A stretch of 64,000 nucleotides of DNA from Caulobacter hibisci. GTDB lineage: Bacteria > Pseudomonadota > Alphaproteobacteria > Caulobacterales > Caulobacteraceae. Each line of letters starts with the position of its first letter. Position 1 is the first letter of the stretch. The stretch covers positions 62,001 to 126,000 of the forward strand of contig NZ_JADWOX010000015.1 of NCBI RefSeq assembly GCF_016135805.1, in the 5' to 3' direction. The notes under the pieces were generated by a model. That model searched no databases. It worked only from the letters and a program-made list of their open reading frames with translations, and was not told the origin of the DNA. Below are positions 15,882 through 26,041 of this stretch, piece after piece. Both the position numbers and the translations under genes were made by a program.

Positions 15882-16053
15882 CCTCTCCCCCTTGCGGGAG
15901 AGGGTAGCCTCGCGGAGCGAGGTCGGGTGAGGGGTTTCTCAGAAGCAAGACGCCGCGACAGCTGATCAGCCGTCGCGGCGTTTTTCGTTGGTGCGACCCC
16001 TCATCCGTCATCCTTCGGATGACACCTTCTCCCGCAAGGGGAGAAGGGGGCGT
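15882..16053. repeat. intergenic repeat, family B, inverted pair around a terminator
   Basis: Two opposed copies of a unit built from CTCTCCCCCTTGCGGGAGAG, a small hairpin and a GTGAGGGG tail (15882-15935 and 15998-16053). Other family members are at 17771, 38656, 40706 and 41430. Confidence 0.85.
15950..15985 (+). terminator. terminator between dmeF and the next gene
   Basis: Stem ACGCCGCGAC / GTCGCGGCGT (10 bp) with a 12-base loop that itself contains GCTGATCAGC, followed by TTTTT. It lies between the two arms of the family B repeat. Confidence 0.88.
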
Positions 16054-16055
16054 TG

Positions 16056-16250
16056 CTAGTCCTCGACCTCGTCATTGGCCGCTTCGACCTCGACGCCGAA
16101 CACCTCGTCGATGACCTCCATGATCTCCTCGAGATCGTCGAGGGTGACCCGCACGCGCATGGTCTGGTCGTCGTCGGCGGTGACGGTCAGGAAGATGCCG
16201 TGCTCGGTCTCTTCCAGGATGAATTCGTCTAGATTGGCGATGACGGACAT
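16056..16250 (-). CDS. small acidic protein of unknown function
   Basis: A 64-residue, strongly acidic protein (many Asp/Glu, especially DDLEEIMEVIDEVFGVEVEAANDEVED at the C terminus, quoted here in two parts: DDLEEIMEVIDEVFG and VEVEAANDEVED). A good Shine-Dalgarno (AAGGAG, six to seven bases before the ATG) argues that it is expressed. No signal peptide or membrane segment. I do not recognise a family. It lies between the dmeF terminator/repeat and an SDR gene with no obvious functional link. Confidence 0.6.
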   Translation of the reverse strand: MSVIANLDEFILEETEHGIFLTVTADDDQTMRVRVTLDDLEEIMEVIDEVFGVEVEAANDEVED

Positions 16251-16338
16251 GGCGGGCTCCTTGCCTCTGCTCGGGGGGCAGCCTTGCCGGGAGCGGCCGG
16301 CGGCGGGTTTCGTTCCTTGGCCCGCCGCCAGCTCGCGA

Positions 16339-17148
16339 TCAGGCCTCTTCCAGCACCTTGTAGCGCGCCGCGGGGCGATCGCGCGACAGGTTCGGCGCCA
16401 GGTTCAGCCGGGCGCCTTCATAGGCGGCGAAATCGGCGGCCTCGGGCAGGGAGGGGATGGTCACCAGCTCACCCTGGTCGAAGCCGGCCAGGGCCGCGTC
16501 CACCAGGTCGCCGACCTCCATCAGGGTCGAGGGATCGAGCGCGGCCGTGCCGCCGCCGCCCGAGCGGTCCCAGATTTCGGTGCGGGTGGCGCCGGGCAGC
16601 ACGGCCTGCAGCTTGACGGTCTCCGGCAGCTGGCTGCGCAGGCCCTGCGTGAAGTAGGTCACATAGGCCTTGGTCGCGCCGTAGACCGGCGAGCGGAACT
16701 CGGGCAGCAGGCCGACCACAGACGAGATGTTGACGATCGCGCCGCGCTCGCGGGCCTTGAAGGCGCCGGCCGCGGCGTGAGCGAGGCGGGTCACCGACAC
16801 CACGTTCAGCTGGATCAGGTTGTCGACCTTGTCGAGGTCCTGGTCGACGAAGTCGCCGGACAGGGCCGCGCCGGCGTTGTTGATCAGCAGATCGATGGAC
16901 GCGTCGTCGCGCAGCCGGGCCTCGACCCGGGCCAGGTCGACGGCGTTGGTCAGGTCGGCCTGGATGACGTCGACCTTGACGCCGGTCTCGGCGCGCAGGC
17001 GCTCGGCCAGGTCGGCGAGGCGCTTGGCGTCGCGGGCGACCAGAACCAGGTCATGGCCGCGCTTGGCCAGGCGGTCGGCATAGGTGGCGCCGATGCCGGT
17101 GGAGGCGCCCGTCACCAGGGCCGCGCCGGGAAACTGTTGCTTGCTCAT
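16339..17148 (-). CDS. short-chain dehydrogenase/reductase
   Basis: A 269-residue classical SDR. The Rossmann motif TGASTGIGATYADRL starts near residue 14, NNAG is in LLINNAGAAL, and the catalytic Ser and YxxxK are in NISSVVGLLPEFRSPVYGATKAYV. Cofactor and substrate are not determinable; LVARDAKRL after strand 2 favours NADP(H). It is divergent from an HxlR regulator, with conserved half-sites between the genes, which makes it the probable target of that regulator. Confidence 0.92.
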   Translation of the reverse strand: MSKQQFPGAALVTGASTGIGATYADRLAKRGHDLVLVARDAKRLADLAERLRAETGVKVDVIQADLTNAVDLARVEARLRDDASIDLLINNAGAALSGDFVDQDLDKVDNLIQLNVVSVTRLAHAAAGAFKARERGAIVNISSVVGLLPEFRSPVYGATKAYVTYFTQGLRSQLPETVKLQAVLPGATRTEIWDRSGGGGTAALDPSTLMEVGDLVDAALAGFDQGELVTIPSLPEAADFAAYEGARLNLAPNLSRDRPAARYKVLEEA

Positions 17149-17195
17149 GGTCTCTATCCCCTTGGGATGGTTGTCGCCTCGGCGCTCGGCCCGGC

Positions 17196-17236
17196 GTGAC
17201 TTGCAGATGGCAAGTCACTTTCGAATTGCAAGTGAC
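17196..17236. promoter_or_regulatory. HxlR operator: palindrome plus extra half-site
   Basis: A perfect palindrome GTGACTTGC-AGATG-GCAAGTCAC (17196-17218), then a third half-site GCAAGTGAC at 17228-17236, all between the divergent SDR and HxlR genes. Perfect 9-bp arms in an otherwise anonymous promoter gap make this a strong operator candidate. Confidence 0.75.
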
Positions 17237-17274
17237 CGGCTTTCATTTTGCTAGCGAGGCCCTATCTTTCATCC

Positions 17275-17784
17275 ATGACCACGCGCGCCTTCGATCCTGG
17301 ACAGTGCCCCGTCGGCCGCACGCTGGAGCGCGTCGGCGACGTCTGGAGCCTGATGATCCTGCGGGACGCCTTTCACGGCCTTACCCGCTTCGACGCCTTC
17401 GAAAAGAGCCTCGGGGTCGCGCCGAACATTCTGACCAAGCGCCTCGGGGCGCTTGTAGAATCCGGCTTTCTCGAGCGGCGGCCCTATCAGGAGCGGCCGC
17501 TGCGCCACGAGTACGTGCTGACTGAGATGGGCCGCGATTTCGGGCCCGTGCTGACGGCGCTGCTGGCCTTCGGCAACCGCCATCTCGCCAAGGAGGGGAT
17601 CGCCAGTTGCCTGGTCGACCGCCAGACGGGAGAGACGGCCGAGCCGGTGCTGGTCGACGCCCGCAGCGGCAAGCCGATCGACGGCGAGGCCTTCGCCTAT
17701 GGCGCCGGCCCGGTCGCGGGCGAGGCGGTGCTCGCGCGCCTGGCGTTGATCGAGGGGCGGCGCGCATCTGCCCCTCTCCCATAG
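17275..17784 (+). CDS. HxlR-family transcriptional regulator
   Basis: A 169-residue winged-helix regulator. CPVGRTLERVGDVWSLMILRDAFHG is the HxlR signature, including the redox- or aldehyde-sensitive Cys near the N terminus (Cys10), followed by a wing (RPYQERPLRHEYVLTEMG). Members often respond to quinones, aldehydes or disulfide stress and control an adjacent oxidoreductase, which fits the divergent SDR. The ATG at 17275 matches family N termini better than an upstream in-frame start at 17248. The last few codons and the stop lie inside a family B repeat. Confidence 0.9.
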   Translation: MTTRAFDPGQCPVGRTLERVGDVWSLMILRDAFHGLTRFDAFEKSLGVAPNILTKRLGALVESGFLERRPYQERPLRHEYVLTEMGRDFGPVLTALLAFGNRHLAKEGIASCLVDRQTGETAEPVLVDARSGKPIDGEAFAYGAGPVAGEAVLARLALIEGRRASAPLP

Positions 17785-17914
17785 GGAGAGGGAGGGGCCC
17801 GTCCCGACGACGTCGGGATGGGAGGGTGAGGGGTTACGAGGTCGGACGATGTGCCGGCGCTCCGTCAGACGCCGTAACCCCTCACCCCGACCCTCTCCCT
17901 ATGGGAGAGGGAGC
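17771..17914. repeat. intergenic repeat, family B, inverted pair
   Basis: Opposed copies of CCCTCTCCCATAGGGAGAGGG with a GGGTGAGGGGTTAC tail on each side. The left copy provides the final codons and TAG stop of the HxlR gene, so the repeat has inserted at or grown into the 3' end. Confidence 0.82.
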
Positions 17915-17916
17915 TA

Positions 17917-18363
17917 TCAAGCCGCCGCCCGGATCACCCGCAACGTCGCCGCCGCCTCGACGCAGGCAGCTGCGGCCTCGCGGCCTTTGTTGCCGGCGTC
18001 GTCGCGGCTGCGGATCGCGGCTTGTTCGTCGGTGTAGGTGGTCAGAACCCCGAAGGCGATCGGGGTCTCGGTGGCCAGGCCGGCGCTGACCAGGCCCCAG
18101 GCCGCGCCGGCGCTGATGAACTCGAAGTGGGCGGTGTCGCCCTTGATGACGCAGCCGAGGCAGGCGATCCCGGCGTAGCGGCCCGTCCGCGCCAGGGCCT
18201 GGGCGATCAGCGGCAGCTCGAAGGCGCCGGGAGCCTCGAAGACGTCGGCCTGGGCGACCGGCGCGCCGCGCTGCGCGAACTCGGCCAGGGCCCCGGCCAG
18301 CAGGCCTTCGGTGACCTCGGGATTGAAGCGGCTGATGGCCACGGCGAAGCGGTGGGTGGTCAT
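17917..18363 (-). CDS. ribH: 6,7-dimethyl-8-ribityllumazine synthase
   Basis: A 148-residue lumazine synthase condensing 5-amino-6-ribitylamino-uracil with dihydroxybutanone phosphate, the penultimate riboflavin step. Motifs: ISRFNPEVTEGLL, VFEAPGAFELPL, CLGCVIKGDTAHFEFI (substrate-binding and catalytic His region) and AFGVLTTYTDEQA. It overlaps ribBA by four bases and is the last gene of ribD-ribE-ribBA-ribH. Confidence 0.97.
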   Translation of the reverse strand: MTTHRFAVAISRFNPEVTEGLLAGALAEFAQRGAPVAQADVFEAPGAFELPLIAQALARTGRYAGIACLGCVIKGDTAHFEFISAGAAWGLVSAGLATETPIAFGVLTTYTDEQAAIRSRDDAGNKGREAAAACVEAAATLRVIRAAA

Positions 18364-19577
18364 GCGGGGATCCTTACGGGGGAAAGACGGTGGCCGAGCT
18401 TGGCGCGCTTGGTCGCCAGGTAGGCCGCGCTCAACGGGTCGGGCGGCGCGACCAGGGGCAGGGTCTCGCGAACCGTGACCCCCAGACCCTCAAGCGCCTG
18501 CGCCTTGCGCGGGTTGTTGCTGAGCAGGCGGACCTCGGAGGCGCCCAGCGACCGCAGGATTGCCGCCGCCACGCCGTAGTCGCGGGCGTCGTCGGGAAAG
18601 CCCAGGGCGTGGTTGGCCTCGACGGTGTCCAGTCCCTGGTCCTGCAGGGCGTAGGCGGCGATCTTGTTGGCCAGGCCGATGCCGCGCCCCTCGTGGCCGC
18701 GCAGATAGACCAGCACGCCGTTTCCGGATGCGTCGATCTCGTCCAGCGCCGCCTGCAATTGGGCGCCGCAGTCGCAGCGGCGTGATCCCAGGGCGTCGCC
18801 GGTCAGGCATTCAGAATGCACCCGCACCAGCGGCGCGCCGCCCAGCGGTCCCCGGACCATCGCCAGATGCTCGGCGCCGTCGAGGCGGCTGCGGAAGGCC
18901 CGCACCTCGAACTGGCCGTGGCGCGAGGGCAGGCGGGCGGTCGCCACCGCTTCGACCGGCGGATCGGCTGCGATCAGGTGAGCGCGCAGCTCGGCGATGC
19001 TGAGGATCGGCAGATCGTGGTGGGCCGAGAAGGCGGCCAGGTCCTCGCCCCGGGCCATGGTCCCATCGTCGTTCATGATCTCGCAGATCACCGCCGCAGG
19101 GATCAGGCCGGCCATCCGCGCCAGCGCGACCGAGGCCTCGGTGTGACCCGCCCGCGCCAGCACGCCGCCGGGTACGGCCCGCAGGGGGAAGACGTGGCCG
19201 GGCGAGACGAGGTCGGCAGGCCTCGCGCCGTCCGCCACCGCCGCCTGGATCGTGTGGGCTCGGTCGGCGGCCGAAATGCCGGTGTCGACCCCTTGCGTCG
19301 CCTCGATCGAGACGGTGAAGGCGGTGCTGCGCCGCGTGCGGTTGTCGGCGACCATCGGCGGCAGGCCCAGGCGGTCGATCAGCGGGGCGTCCATGGCCAG
19401 GCAGATCAGGCCGCTGGCCTGCTTGGCCATGAAGGCGATGGCGGTCGCGTCGGCGAACTGCGCGGCCTGCACCAGATCGCCCTCGTTCTCGCGGTCCTCG
19501 TCGTCGACCAGGATAATCATGCCGCCGGTCTTCAGGCGGTCCAGCGCTAAGCTCAGGCGTTCAGGGAGGCGTGACAT
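18360..19577 (-). CDS. ribBA: bifunctional DHBP synthase / GTP cyclohydrolase II
   Basis: A 405-residue fusion. The N-terminal half (to about 205) is 3,4-dihydroxy-2-butanone-4-phosphate synthase with DDEDRENEGDLV and HTEASVALARMAG. The C-terminal half is GTP cyclohydrolase II with the zinc Cys set SECLTGDALGSRRCDCGAQL and GRGIGLANKIAAYALQ. Both active sites look intact, so one protein feeds both precursors of riboflavin. It overlaps ribE by 25 bases and ribH by 4. Confidence 0.97.
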   Translation of the reverse strand: MSRLPERLSLALDRLKTGGMIILVDDEDRENEGDLVQAAQFADATAIAFMAKQASGLICLAMDAPLIDRLGLPPMVADNRTRRSTAFTVSIEATQGVDTGISAADRAHTIQAAVADGARPADLVSPGHVFPLRAVPGGVLARAGHTEASVALARMAGLIPAAVICEIMNDDGTMARGEDLAAFSAHHDLPILSIAELRAHLIAADPPVEAVATARLPSRHGQFEVRAFRSRLDGAEHLAMVRGPLGGAPLVRVHSECLTGDALGSRRCDCGAQLQAALDEIDASGNGVLVYLRGHEGRGIGLANKIAAYALQDQGLDTVEANHALGFPDDARDYGVAAAILRSLGASEVRLLSNNPRKAQALEGLGVTVRETLPLVAPPDPLSAAYLATKRAKLGHRLSPVRIPA

Positions 19578-20167
19578 AGCCGCTCCACATATTTGGCCAG
19601 CACGTCGACCTCGACATTGATCGGGTCGCCGGGCGCGGCGTGCTGCAGGTTGGTGTGGGTCCAGGTGTGGGGGATCAGGGTCACCCCGACGGCGAACCGG
19701 CCGCCCGCGACCGGCTCGACCGTGTTGAGCGTCAGGCTGACGCCGTTGAGGGCGACCGAGCCCTTCTCGACGCAGTAGGGAGCCAGCGAGGCCGGCAGGC
19801 TGAAGCGGGTCTTCCAGGCCCCGTCCTCATGGACGACCGAGGCCAGACGCGCCTCGCCATCGACATGGCCCTGGACGAGGTGTCCCGACAGTCGCGTGGC
19901 CAAGGTCACGGCCCGCTCCAGATTGACGAAGCCGCCGGGTTTCAGGGCCTTGAGGTTGGTGCGCGCCAGGCTCTCGGCGCTGACGAAGACCTCGGCGCGC
20001 CCGGACGGGTCACTCTCGACGACGGTCATGCAGGCGCCGTTGATCGCCACGCTCTCGCCCAGGGCCAGGTCGGGAAAGCCGGTCTCAAAGGTCAGGCGCA
20101 CGGCGCCGTCGGCGACCGTCTCGACGGCCGACACCCGGCCCAGGCGTTCGACGATTCCGGAAAACAT
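19553..20167 (-). CDS. ribE: riboflavin synthase, alpha-type
   Basis: A 204-residue enzyme that dismutates two molecules of 6,7-dimethyl-8-ribityllumazine to riboflavin. It starts with the invariant MFSGIVE and has two lumazine-binding repeats (NGACMTV in the first, NGVSLTLN in the second). It starts 12 bases after ribD and overlaps ribBA by 25 bases, indicating strong translational coupling. Confidence 0.97.
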   Translation of the reverse strand: MFSGIVERLGRVSAVETVADGAVRLTFETGFPDLALGESVAINGACMTVVESDPSGRAEVFVSAESLARTNLKALKPGGFVNLERAVTLATRLSGHLVQGHVDGEARLASVVHEDGAWKTRFSLPASLAPYCVEKGSVALNGVSLTLNTVEPVAGGRFAVGVTLIPHTWTHTNLQHAAPGDPINVEVDVLAKYVERLCHASLNA

Positions 20168-20179
20168 CGGGTCTCCTTC

Positions 20180-21145
20180 TCAGGCCAGGGCGCGGGTGAC
20201 GACGTCGCCGTCAGCGCCCTGGCGGATGATCACGTGTTCGTCCCACAGGCCGGCTTCGAGGAAGGCGGCCAGCAGGGTCGGGCCGCACTCGACCAGGGCC
20301 TCCAGCACGCTATCGGCGGCGAGGTCGGCCAGCAGGCCGGGGATGTCGCCATGCAGGCTGGGCGCGAAGCCCCGCGCGCGGGCGGCGTCGAGATAGGCGG
20401 CGGGCGTGCGGCCCCGGCGGTCGAGGATCGCCAGGCGTCTTGGCTTGCGGCTTAGGTCTTCCACCCGGCGGACGGTCAGCAGCGGCGCATCCGCCAGGAT
20501 CGTACCCGAGCCGGTGATCACGGCGTCGGCCCGGCGGCGCAGGTCGTGGGCGAGGGCCAGGGAAGCGTCGGAGGTGAAGGTCTTGGCCCCGGGCGGCGGG
20601 ATCATCGAGCCGTCGGCGTCGAGGGCCTGCTTGATCGTCAGCCACGGGTGGCCGCGCATGAGGCGGGTGACGAATGGCGCGATCAGCCGGGCGGCGCGGG
20701 CGTGAAGCGCGGCGGCGTCGGCATGGGCGAGATCGGCGATCGGACCGATGGCGAGGCCCGCCGCCGCCAGTCGCGCCGCCCCGCCGGTCGCCGTCGGATT
20801 GGGATCGCCCGCCCCGTACCAGACCGCCTTCGCGGGGCTGGCCAGGATCGCCTCCGTGCAGGGCGGTGTGCGGCCATAGTGATTGCAGGGCTCCAGGGTG
20901 ACGACCACCGTGTGGATGTCACCTTGCCGTCCCGCCGCGCGGCAGGCGGCCAGGGCGGCGGCCTCGGCGTGCGGCTGTCCTGCCGCCTCGTGGGCCGCGA
21001 CCGCTAGCACCGTCCCGTCCGCCGCCAGCAAGGCGCAGCCCACCGGCGGGTTGGGCGCGGTGGCGCCGACGAAGCGGTCGGCGGCGTCCAGGGCCAGCTG
21101 GAAGCCGGTCGCGATCTGATCAGGAGAGGGGAGGGGGGCCGTCAT
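20180..21145 (-). CDS. ribD: riboflavin biosynthesis deaminase/reductase
   Basis: A 321-residue bifunctional enzyme for steps two and three of riboflavin synthesis. The N-terminal zinc deaminase domain carries HAEAAALAACR and PCNHYGRTPPCTEAI. The C-terminal reductase begins near LTIKQALDADGSM and includes DAVITGSGTILADAPLLTVR. It is slightly shorter than the ~360-residue average but both domains appear complete. It is the first gene of the rib operon. I see no FMN riboswitch in the 144 bases upstream. Confidence 0.95.
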   Translation of the reverse strand: MTAPLPSPDQIATGFQLALDAADRFVGATAPNPPVGCALLAADGTVLAVAAHEAAGQPHAEAAALAACRAAGRQGDIHTVVVTLEPCNHYGRTPPCTEAILASPAKAVWYGAGDPNPTATGGAARLAAAGLAIGPIADLAHADAAALHARAARLIAPFVTRLMRGHPWLTIKQALDADGSMIPPPGAKTFTSDASLALAHDLRRRADAVITGSGTILADAPLLTVRRVEDLSRKPRRLAILDRRGRTPAAYLDAARARGFAPSLHGDIPGLLADLAADSVLEALVECGPTLLAAFLEAGLWDEHVIIRQGADGDVVTRALA

Positions 21146-21289
21146 CGGCCGCCTATAGATGACGGGATCGTCGGCTTTCCAAGCCAGCTCCGCCTTTCGC
21201 GCCTCTTACATTTTAGACCCCGTTGGGAATGACGCTCGGGGCTAATTGGCTTAGCTACGGAGCATGACCGACCACTCGCCACCGCCGAA

Positions 21290-21973
21290 ATGAAGGGCCC
21301 GCGCAACAGCGTCGAGCCGCACGGCGCCTGGTCGCCCGGGCTGCAGAAGGCGCGGCTGTACGAGCTGATCCTGCAGGACATCCTGCTGGGGGATCTCGCC
21401 CCCATGCAGGTGCTGGAGGAGAAGGCCCTGGCCGCTCGCTACGCCGGCGGGCTGGCCGGCGTGCGCGACGCCCTGGGGCGCCTGGCCATCGAGGGGCTGG
21501 TGCTGCGGCGGCCGCGGGTCGGCACCATCGTCGCGCCGCTGGACGTGGCCGAGATCGAGCACGCCTTCCAGGTGCGGCTGATGCTGGAGGCGAAGACGGC
21601 GGGCCTGGCCGCCCGCAACCATCGCCCGGCCGACCTGCCGGCGATCCTGACGGCCTTCGACGGGGCGGAAGAGGCGATCGCCGCCGGCGACTTCCGGGCC
21701 ATGCTGGCCATGGACCTGGCCTTCCACCGCGCCGTCGCCTTCGCCACCCAGAACCCGACCTTGGCCCGCTTCGTCGTCAGCCTGCAGAACACCGCCACCC
21801 GCTTCTGGATCTGGCAGATGGAGAAGCAGGCCCCCGACGAGCAGATGGTCGATGTCGCCCTGCATCGCGAGATGGCCGACGCGATCGCCGCCCGTGACCC
21901 TGTTCGGGCGGAAGCGCTCTGCGCGCAGCTGATCGGCCAGCCGCCCAGCGCTTCGGAGCCGGAGGGCCGGTAA
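21290..21973 (+). CDS. GntR-family regulator with FadR-type C terminus
   Basis: A 227-residue regulator: winged helix in the first ~85 residues (LQKARLYELILQDILLG, EGLVLRRPRVGTIVAPL), then an FCD-type helical effector domain with FHRAVAFATQNPTLARFV. Relatives respond to organic acids or acyl compounds. The ATG at 21290 lacks a clear Shine-Dalgarno. A nine-codon reading frame starting at 21264 stops in an ATGA overlap with it, which could couple translation or hide an N-terminal frameshift. A MaoC-type hydratase follows on the same strand. Confidence 0.88.
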   Translation: MKGPRNSVEPHGAWSPGLQKARLYELILQDILLGDLAPMQVLEEKALAARYAGGLAGVRDALGRLAIEGLVLRRPRVGTIVAPLDVAEIEHAFQVRLMLEAKTAGLAARNHRPADLPAILTAFDGAEEAIAAGDFRAMLAMDLAFHRAVAFATQNPTLARFVVSLQNTATRFWIWQMEKQAPDEQMVDVALHREMADAIAARDPVRAEALCAQLIGQPPSASEPEGR

Positions 21974-22013
21974 CGGTTTTGCGACGGGCCGCGACCCGTG
22001 CTAACGCCGCGTC

Positions 22014-22466
22014 ATGATCGAAGCGCATCCCACCGGCGGCTATATTCTCGAAGAACTCTCCGTCGGCATGACGGCCGAGAAGCACGTGCCCGTCACCGAA
22101 GACCGCATCCAACTGTTCGCCGAGGCCTCGGACGACTTCAACCCGGTGCACGTGGACGAGGCCTTCGCGGCCAAGACCGCCTATCGCGGCCGGATCGCCC
22201 ACGGCCTGCTGTCGGCCTCGTTCGGCTCGGCGGTGGTCGGCACCATCCTGCCCGGCGCCGGCGCGATCTATCTCAGCCAGACCCTGGCCTTCCACCGGCC
22301 GGTGCGGATCGGCGACGTCGTCACCGCCCGCGTCACCGTCTCGGCCATCGACCAGGAGAGCGCCCGGGTGGTGCTCACCTGCGCCGCCCTGGTCGGCGAA
22401 GACGTGGTCATGGACGGCGAAGCCACCGTCCGCGTGCCGCGCCGCCGGCGTCCGGCCAAGGGCTGA
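22014..22466 (+). CDS. MaoC-family (R)-specific enoyl-CoA hydratase
   Basis: A 150-residue single-hotdog hydratase. The hydratase-2 motif FAEASDDFNPVHVDEAFA contains the catalytic Asp and His (D-x-NPVH), and RIAHGLLSASFGSAV is the conserved substrate helix. PhaJ-like members hydrate trans-2-enoyl-CoA to (R)-3-hydroxyacyl-CoA for polyhydroxyalkanoate or other pathways. It starts 40 bases after the GntR regulator, a plausible regulator/enzyme pair. Confidence 0.92.
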   Translation: MIEAHPTGGYILEELSVGMTAEKHVPVTEDRIQLFAEASDDFNPVHVDEAFAAKTAYRGRIAHGLLSASFGSAVVGTILPGAGAIYLSQTLAFHRPVRIGDVVTARVTVSAIDQESARVVLTCAALVGEDVVMDGEATVRVPRRRRPAKG

Positions 22467-22478
22467 GGACGGCGCTGG

Positions 22479-22585
22479 ATGCTCCCCTTCTGGGGGAGCT
22501 GTCGCGGAGTGACTGAGGGGGTTCCGAGCACCGGCGCTGGCCCCCTCCGGCCCTGTGGGCCACCTCCCCCAGAGGGGGAGGATCT
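22479..22585. repeat. intergenic palindromic repeat, family A, inverted pair
   Basis: Two opposed family A units (GCTCCCCTTCTGGGGGAGC ... ACTGAGGGGG and the reverse) between the convergent MaoC and lipoprotein genes. Confidence 0.85.
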
Positions 22586-22587
22586 AG

Positions 22588-22941
22588 CTAATCCACGCAG
22601 ATCGCGCTGGTGGCCTTGCCGCCCACGACCTTGGCGTAGCAGCCGAACTGCACGTTCGAGCGCTTGCACTGGCCGGTGACCGGCGCGTCGCTGGGCTCGA
22701 GGTTGCCTTCCAGGACGCAGCCGCCCTGGCATTGCGAGCCGTCGGTGCAGGCCTTGCCGGCGTCTGCGAAGGGCACGACGCAGGTCGGCAGGCCGCGCCG
22801 GCCGACGGTCTCGATCTGACCGCCGCGCGCCGTGCAGGCCTCGACGCTGTCGCCGGCTTGCGCCGAAGGCCCCGGTGGCGGGGCCGTCGGGGCGCAGGCG
22901 GCCAGGGTCAGCAGGGCGACGGCGATCAGCGGCAGGCGCAT
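22588..22941 (-). CDS. Cys-rich putative lipoprotein
   Basis: A 117-residue predicted lipoprotein (MRLPLIAVALLTLAAC). The mature part is Cys-rich (VEACTARGG, LPTCVV, KACTDGSQCQGGCVLEG, GQCKRS, FGCYAK, AICVD), so it is probably a disulfide-stabilised periplasmic protein. The ATG at 22941 has GAGG eight bases upstream and places the signal correctly; an upstream start at 22977 does not. It lies 35 bases downstream of purL on the same strand but no link to purine synthesis is apparent. Confidence 0.75.
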   Translation of the reverse strand: MRLPLIAVALLTLAACAPTAPPPGPSAQAGDSVEACTARGGQIETVGRRGLPTCVVPFADAGKACTDGSQCQGGCVLEGNLEPSDAPVTGQCKRSNVQFGCYAKVVGGKATSAICVD

Positions 22942-22976
22942 GTCAGATCCTCGAAAGCGTCGGCCGCACTTGGCCA

Positions 22977-25184
<2,208 letters not shown>

Positions 25185-25223
25185 GGGCGCGCCTTCTAGC
25201 GCGGCTGGGGGGATTCCGCTATA

Positions 25224-25251
25224 TTCTAGAAAGCCGAAGGTGGTTCTAGAA
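25224..25251. promoter_or_regulatory. paired vapB operator palindromes
   Basis: Two identical 8-bp palindromes TTCTAGAA at 25224-25231 and 25244-25251, 20 bp centre to centre (two helical turns). The second overlaps the A of the vapB start codon. This spacing suits a VapB dimer pair autorepressing vapBC, and the first site is also only ~40 bp from the purL start. Confidence 0.78.
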
Positions 25252-25514
25252 TGGGCATCAGCATTAAGCGGGCCGAGACGGAAGCCCTGGCGCGGCAGGT
25301 GGCCGAGGCCACGGGCGTCAGCCTGACCGATGCTATCCACAACGCGCTGGCCGATACGCTGAAGGCGTTGGGGCTGGAGCCGCAGGCGCAGACCGATCGA
25401 TATGCCGAGATCGAGGCCTGGCTGCGCGAGGTCGATGCGCGGCCTCGAATCTCCGACAAGACAGCCGCCGAGATCGACGCCGAACTCTATGACGAACAGG
25501 GCTTGCCGCGTTGA
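25251..25514 (+). CDS. vapB: VapB-type antitoxin (PSK/Rv0623 family)
   Basis: An 87-residue antitoxin. The N-terminal half (MGISIKRAETEALARQVAEATGVSLTDAIHNAL) is the ribbon-helix-helix type DNA-binding part; the C-terminal tail (DKTAAEIDAELYDEQGLPR) is the usual toxin-wrapping segment. It overlaps the toxin start by TTGA. Two TTCTAGAA palindromes cover its promoter and start, consistent with autoregulation. It reads opposite to the flanking purine genes. Confidence 0.9.
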   Translation: MGISIKRAETEALARQVAEATGVSLTDAIHNALADTLKALGLEPQAQTDRYAEIEAWLREVDARPRISDKTAAEIDAELYDEQGLPR

Positions 25515-25906
25515 TCGTCGTCGACACGTCGGCGCTGGCGGCCATCGTGCTGAGAGAGTCCGAGCGCGAGACCTTCCTCTCGATCCTGATCGCCCAGCCG
25601 CGCAAGGCGATGTCCGCCGCCAGCGTGGTCGAGGCCGCTCACGTCTATGCCAAGGTTTTCGCGGCCGAGATCGTGCCGAGCGAACTCGACCGAGATCTCC
25701 AGATGCTGGGGATCGAAATCATTGATGTCGATCCGGCGCAGGCGCGCTTGGCGATCGATGCGGCGATGAGGTTTGGCAAGGGGCGCCACCCCGCGCGCTT
25801 GAACTTGGGAGACTGCTTCTCCTACGCTCTGGCCAAGGCGCTGAACGCGCCGCTGCTCTTCAAGGGCGACGACTTCGCCCATACCGACATCCGCGCGGCG
25901 CTCTGA
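25511..25906 (+). CDS. vapC: VapC-type PIN-domain ribonuclease toxin, TTG start
   Basis: A 131-residue PIN-domain toxin that cleaves RNA and is neutralised by the upstream antitoxin. The acidic catalytic residues are present: Asp5 (VVDTSALA), Glu41 (SVVEAAHV), Asp101 (NLGDCFSYALA) and Asp120 (FKGDDFAHTD), so it looks active. The start is TTG at 25511, overlapping the vapB stop in TTGA; a weak start limits toxin output relative to antitoxin. Confidence 0.92.
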   Translation: MIVVDTSALAAIVLRESERETFLSILIAQPRKAMSAASVVEAAHVYAKVFAAEIVPSELDRDLQMLGIEIIDVDPAQARLAIDAAMRFGKGRHPARLNLGDCFSYALAKALNAPLLFKGDDFAHTDIRAAL

Positions 25907-26041
25907 CGCATGGCGCGAAAACGCCTGCGAAAACATGAGCTAAGCTGGAATTAAGGCAGCTCCGCCGGAGGAACGCCGCGACTCCTCGGTCCGTTCTTGT
26001 CCCTGTGCGCAGGCAGCGCGCGGACCGAAGAGGAGAAGCCC

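Noticed and set aside
21146..21289. Possible FMN (RFN) riboswitch before ribD
   Set aside because: None of the conserved RFN segments was found on the minus strand in this short leader.
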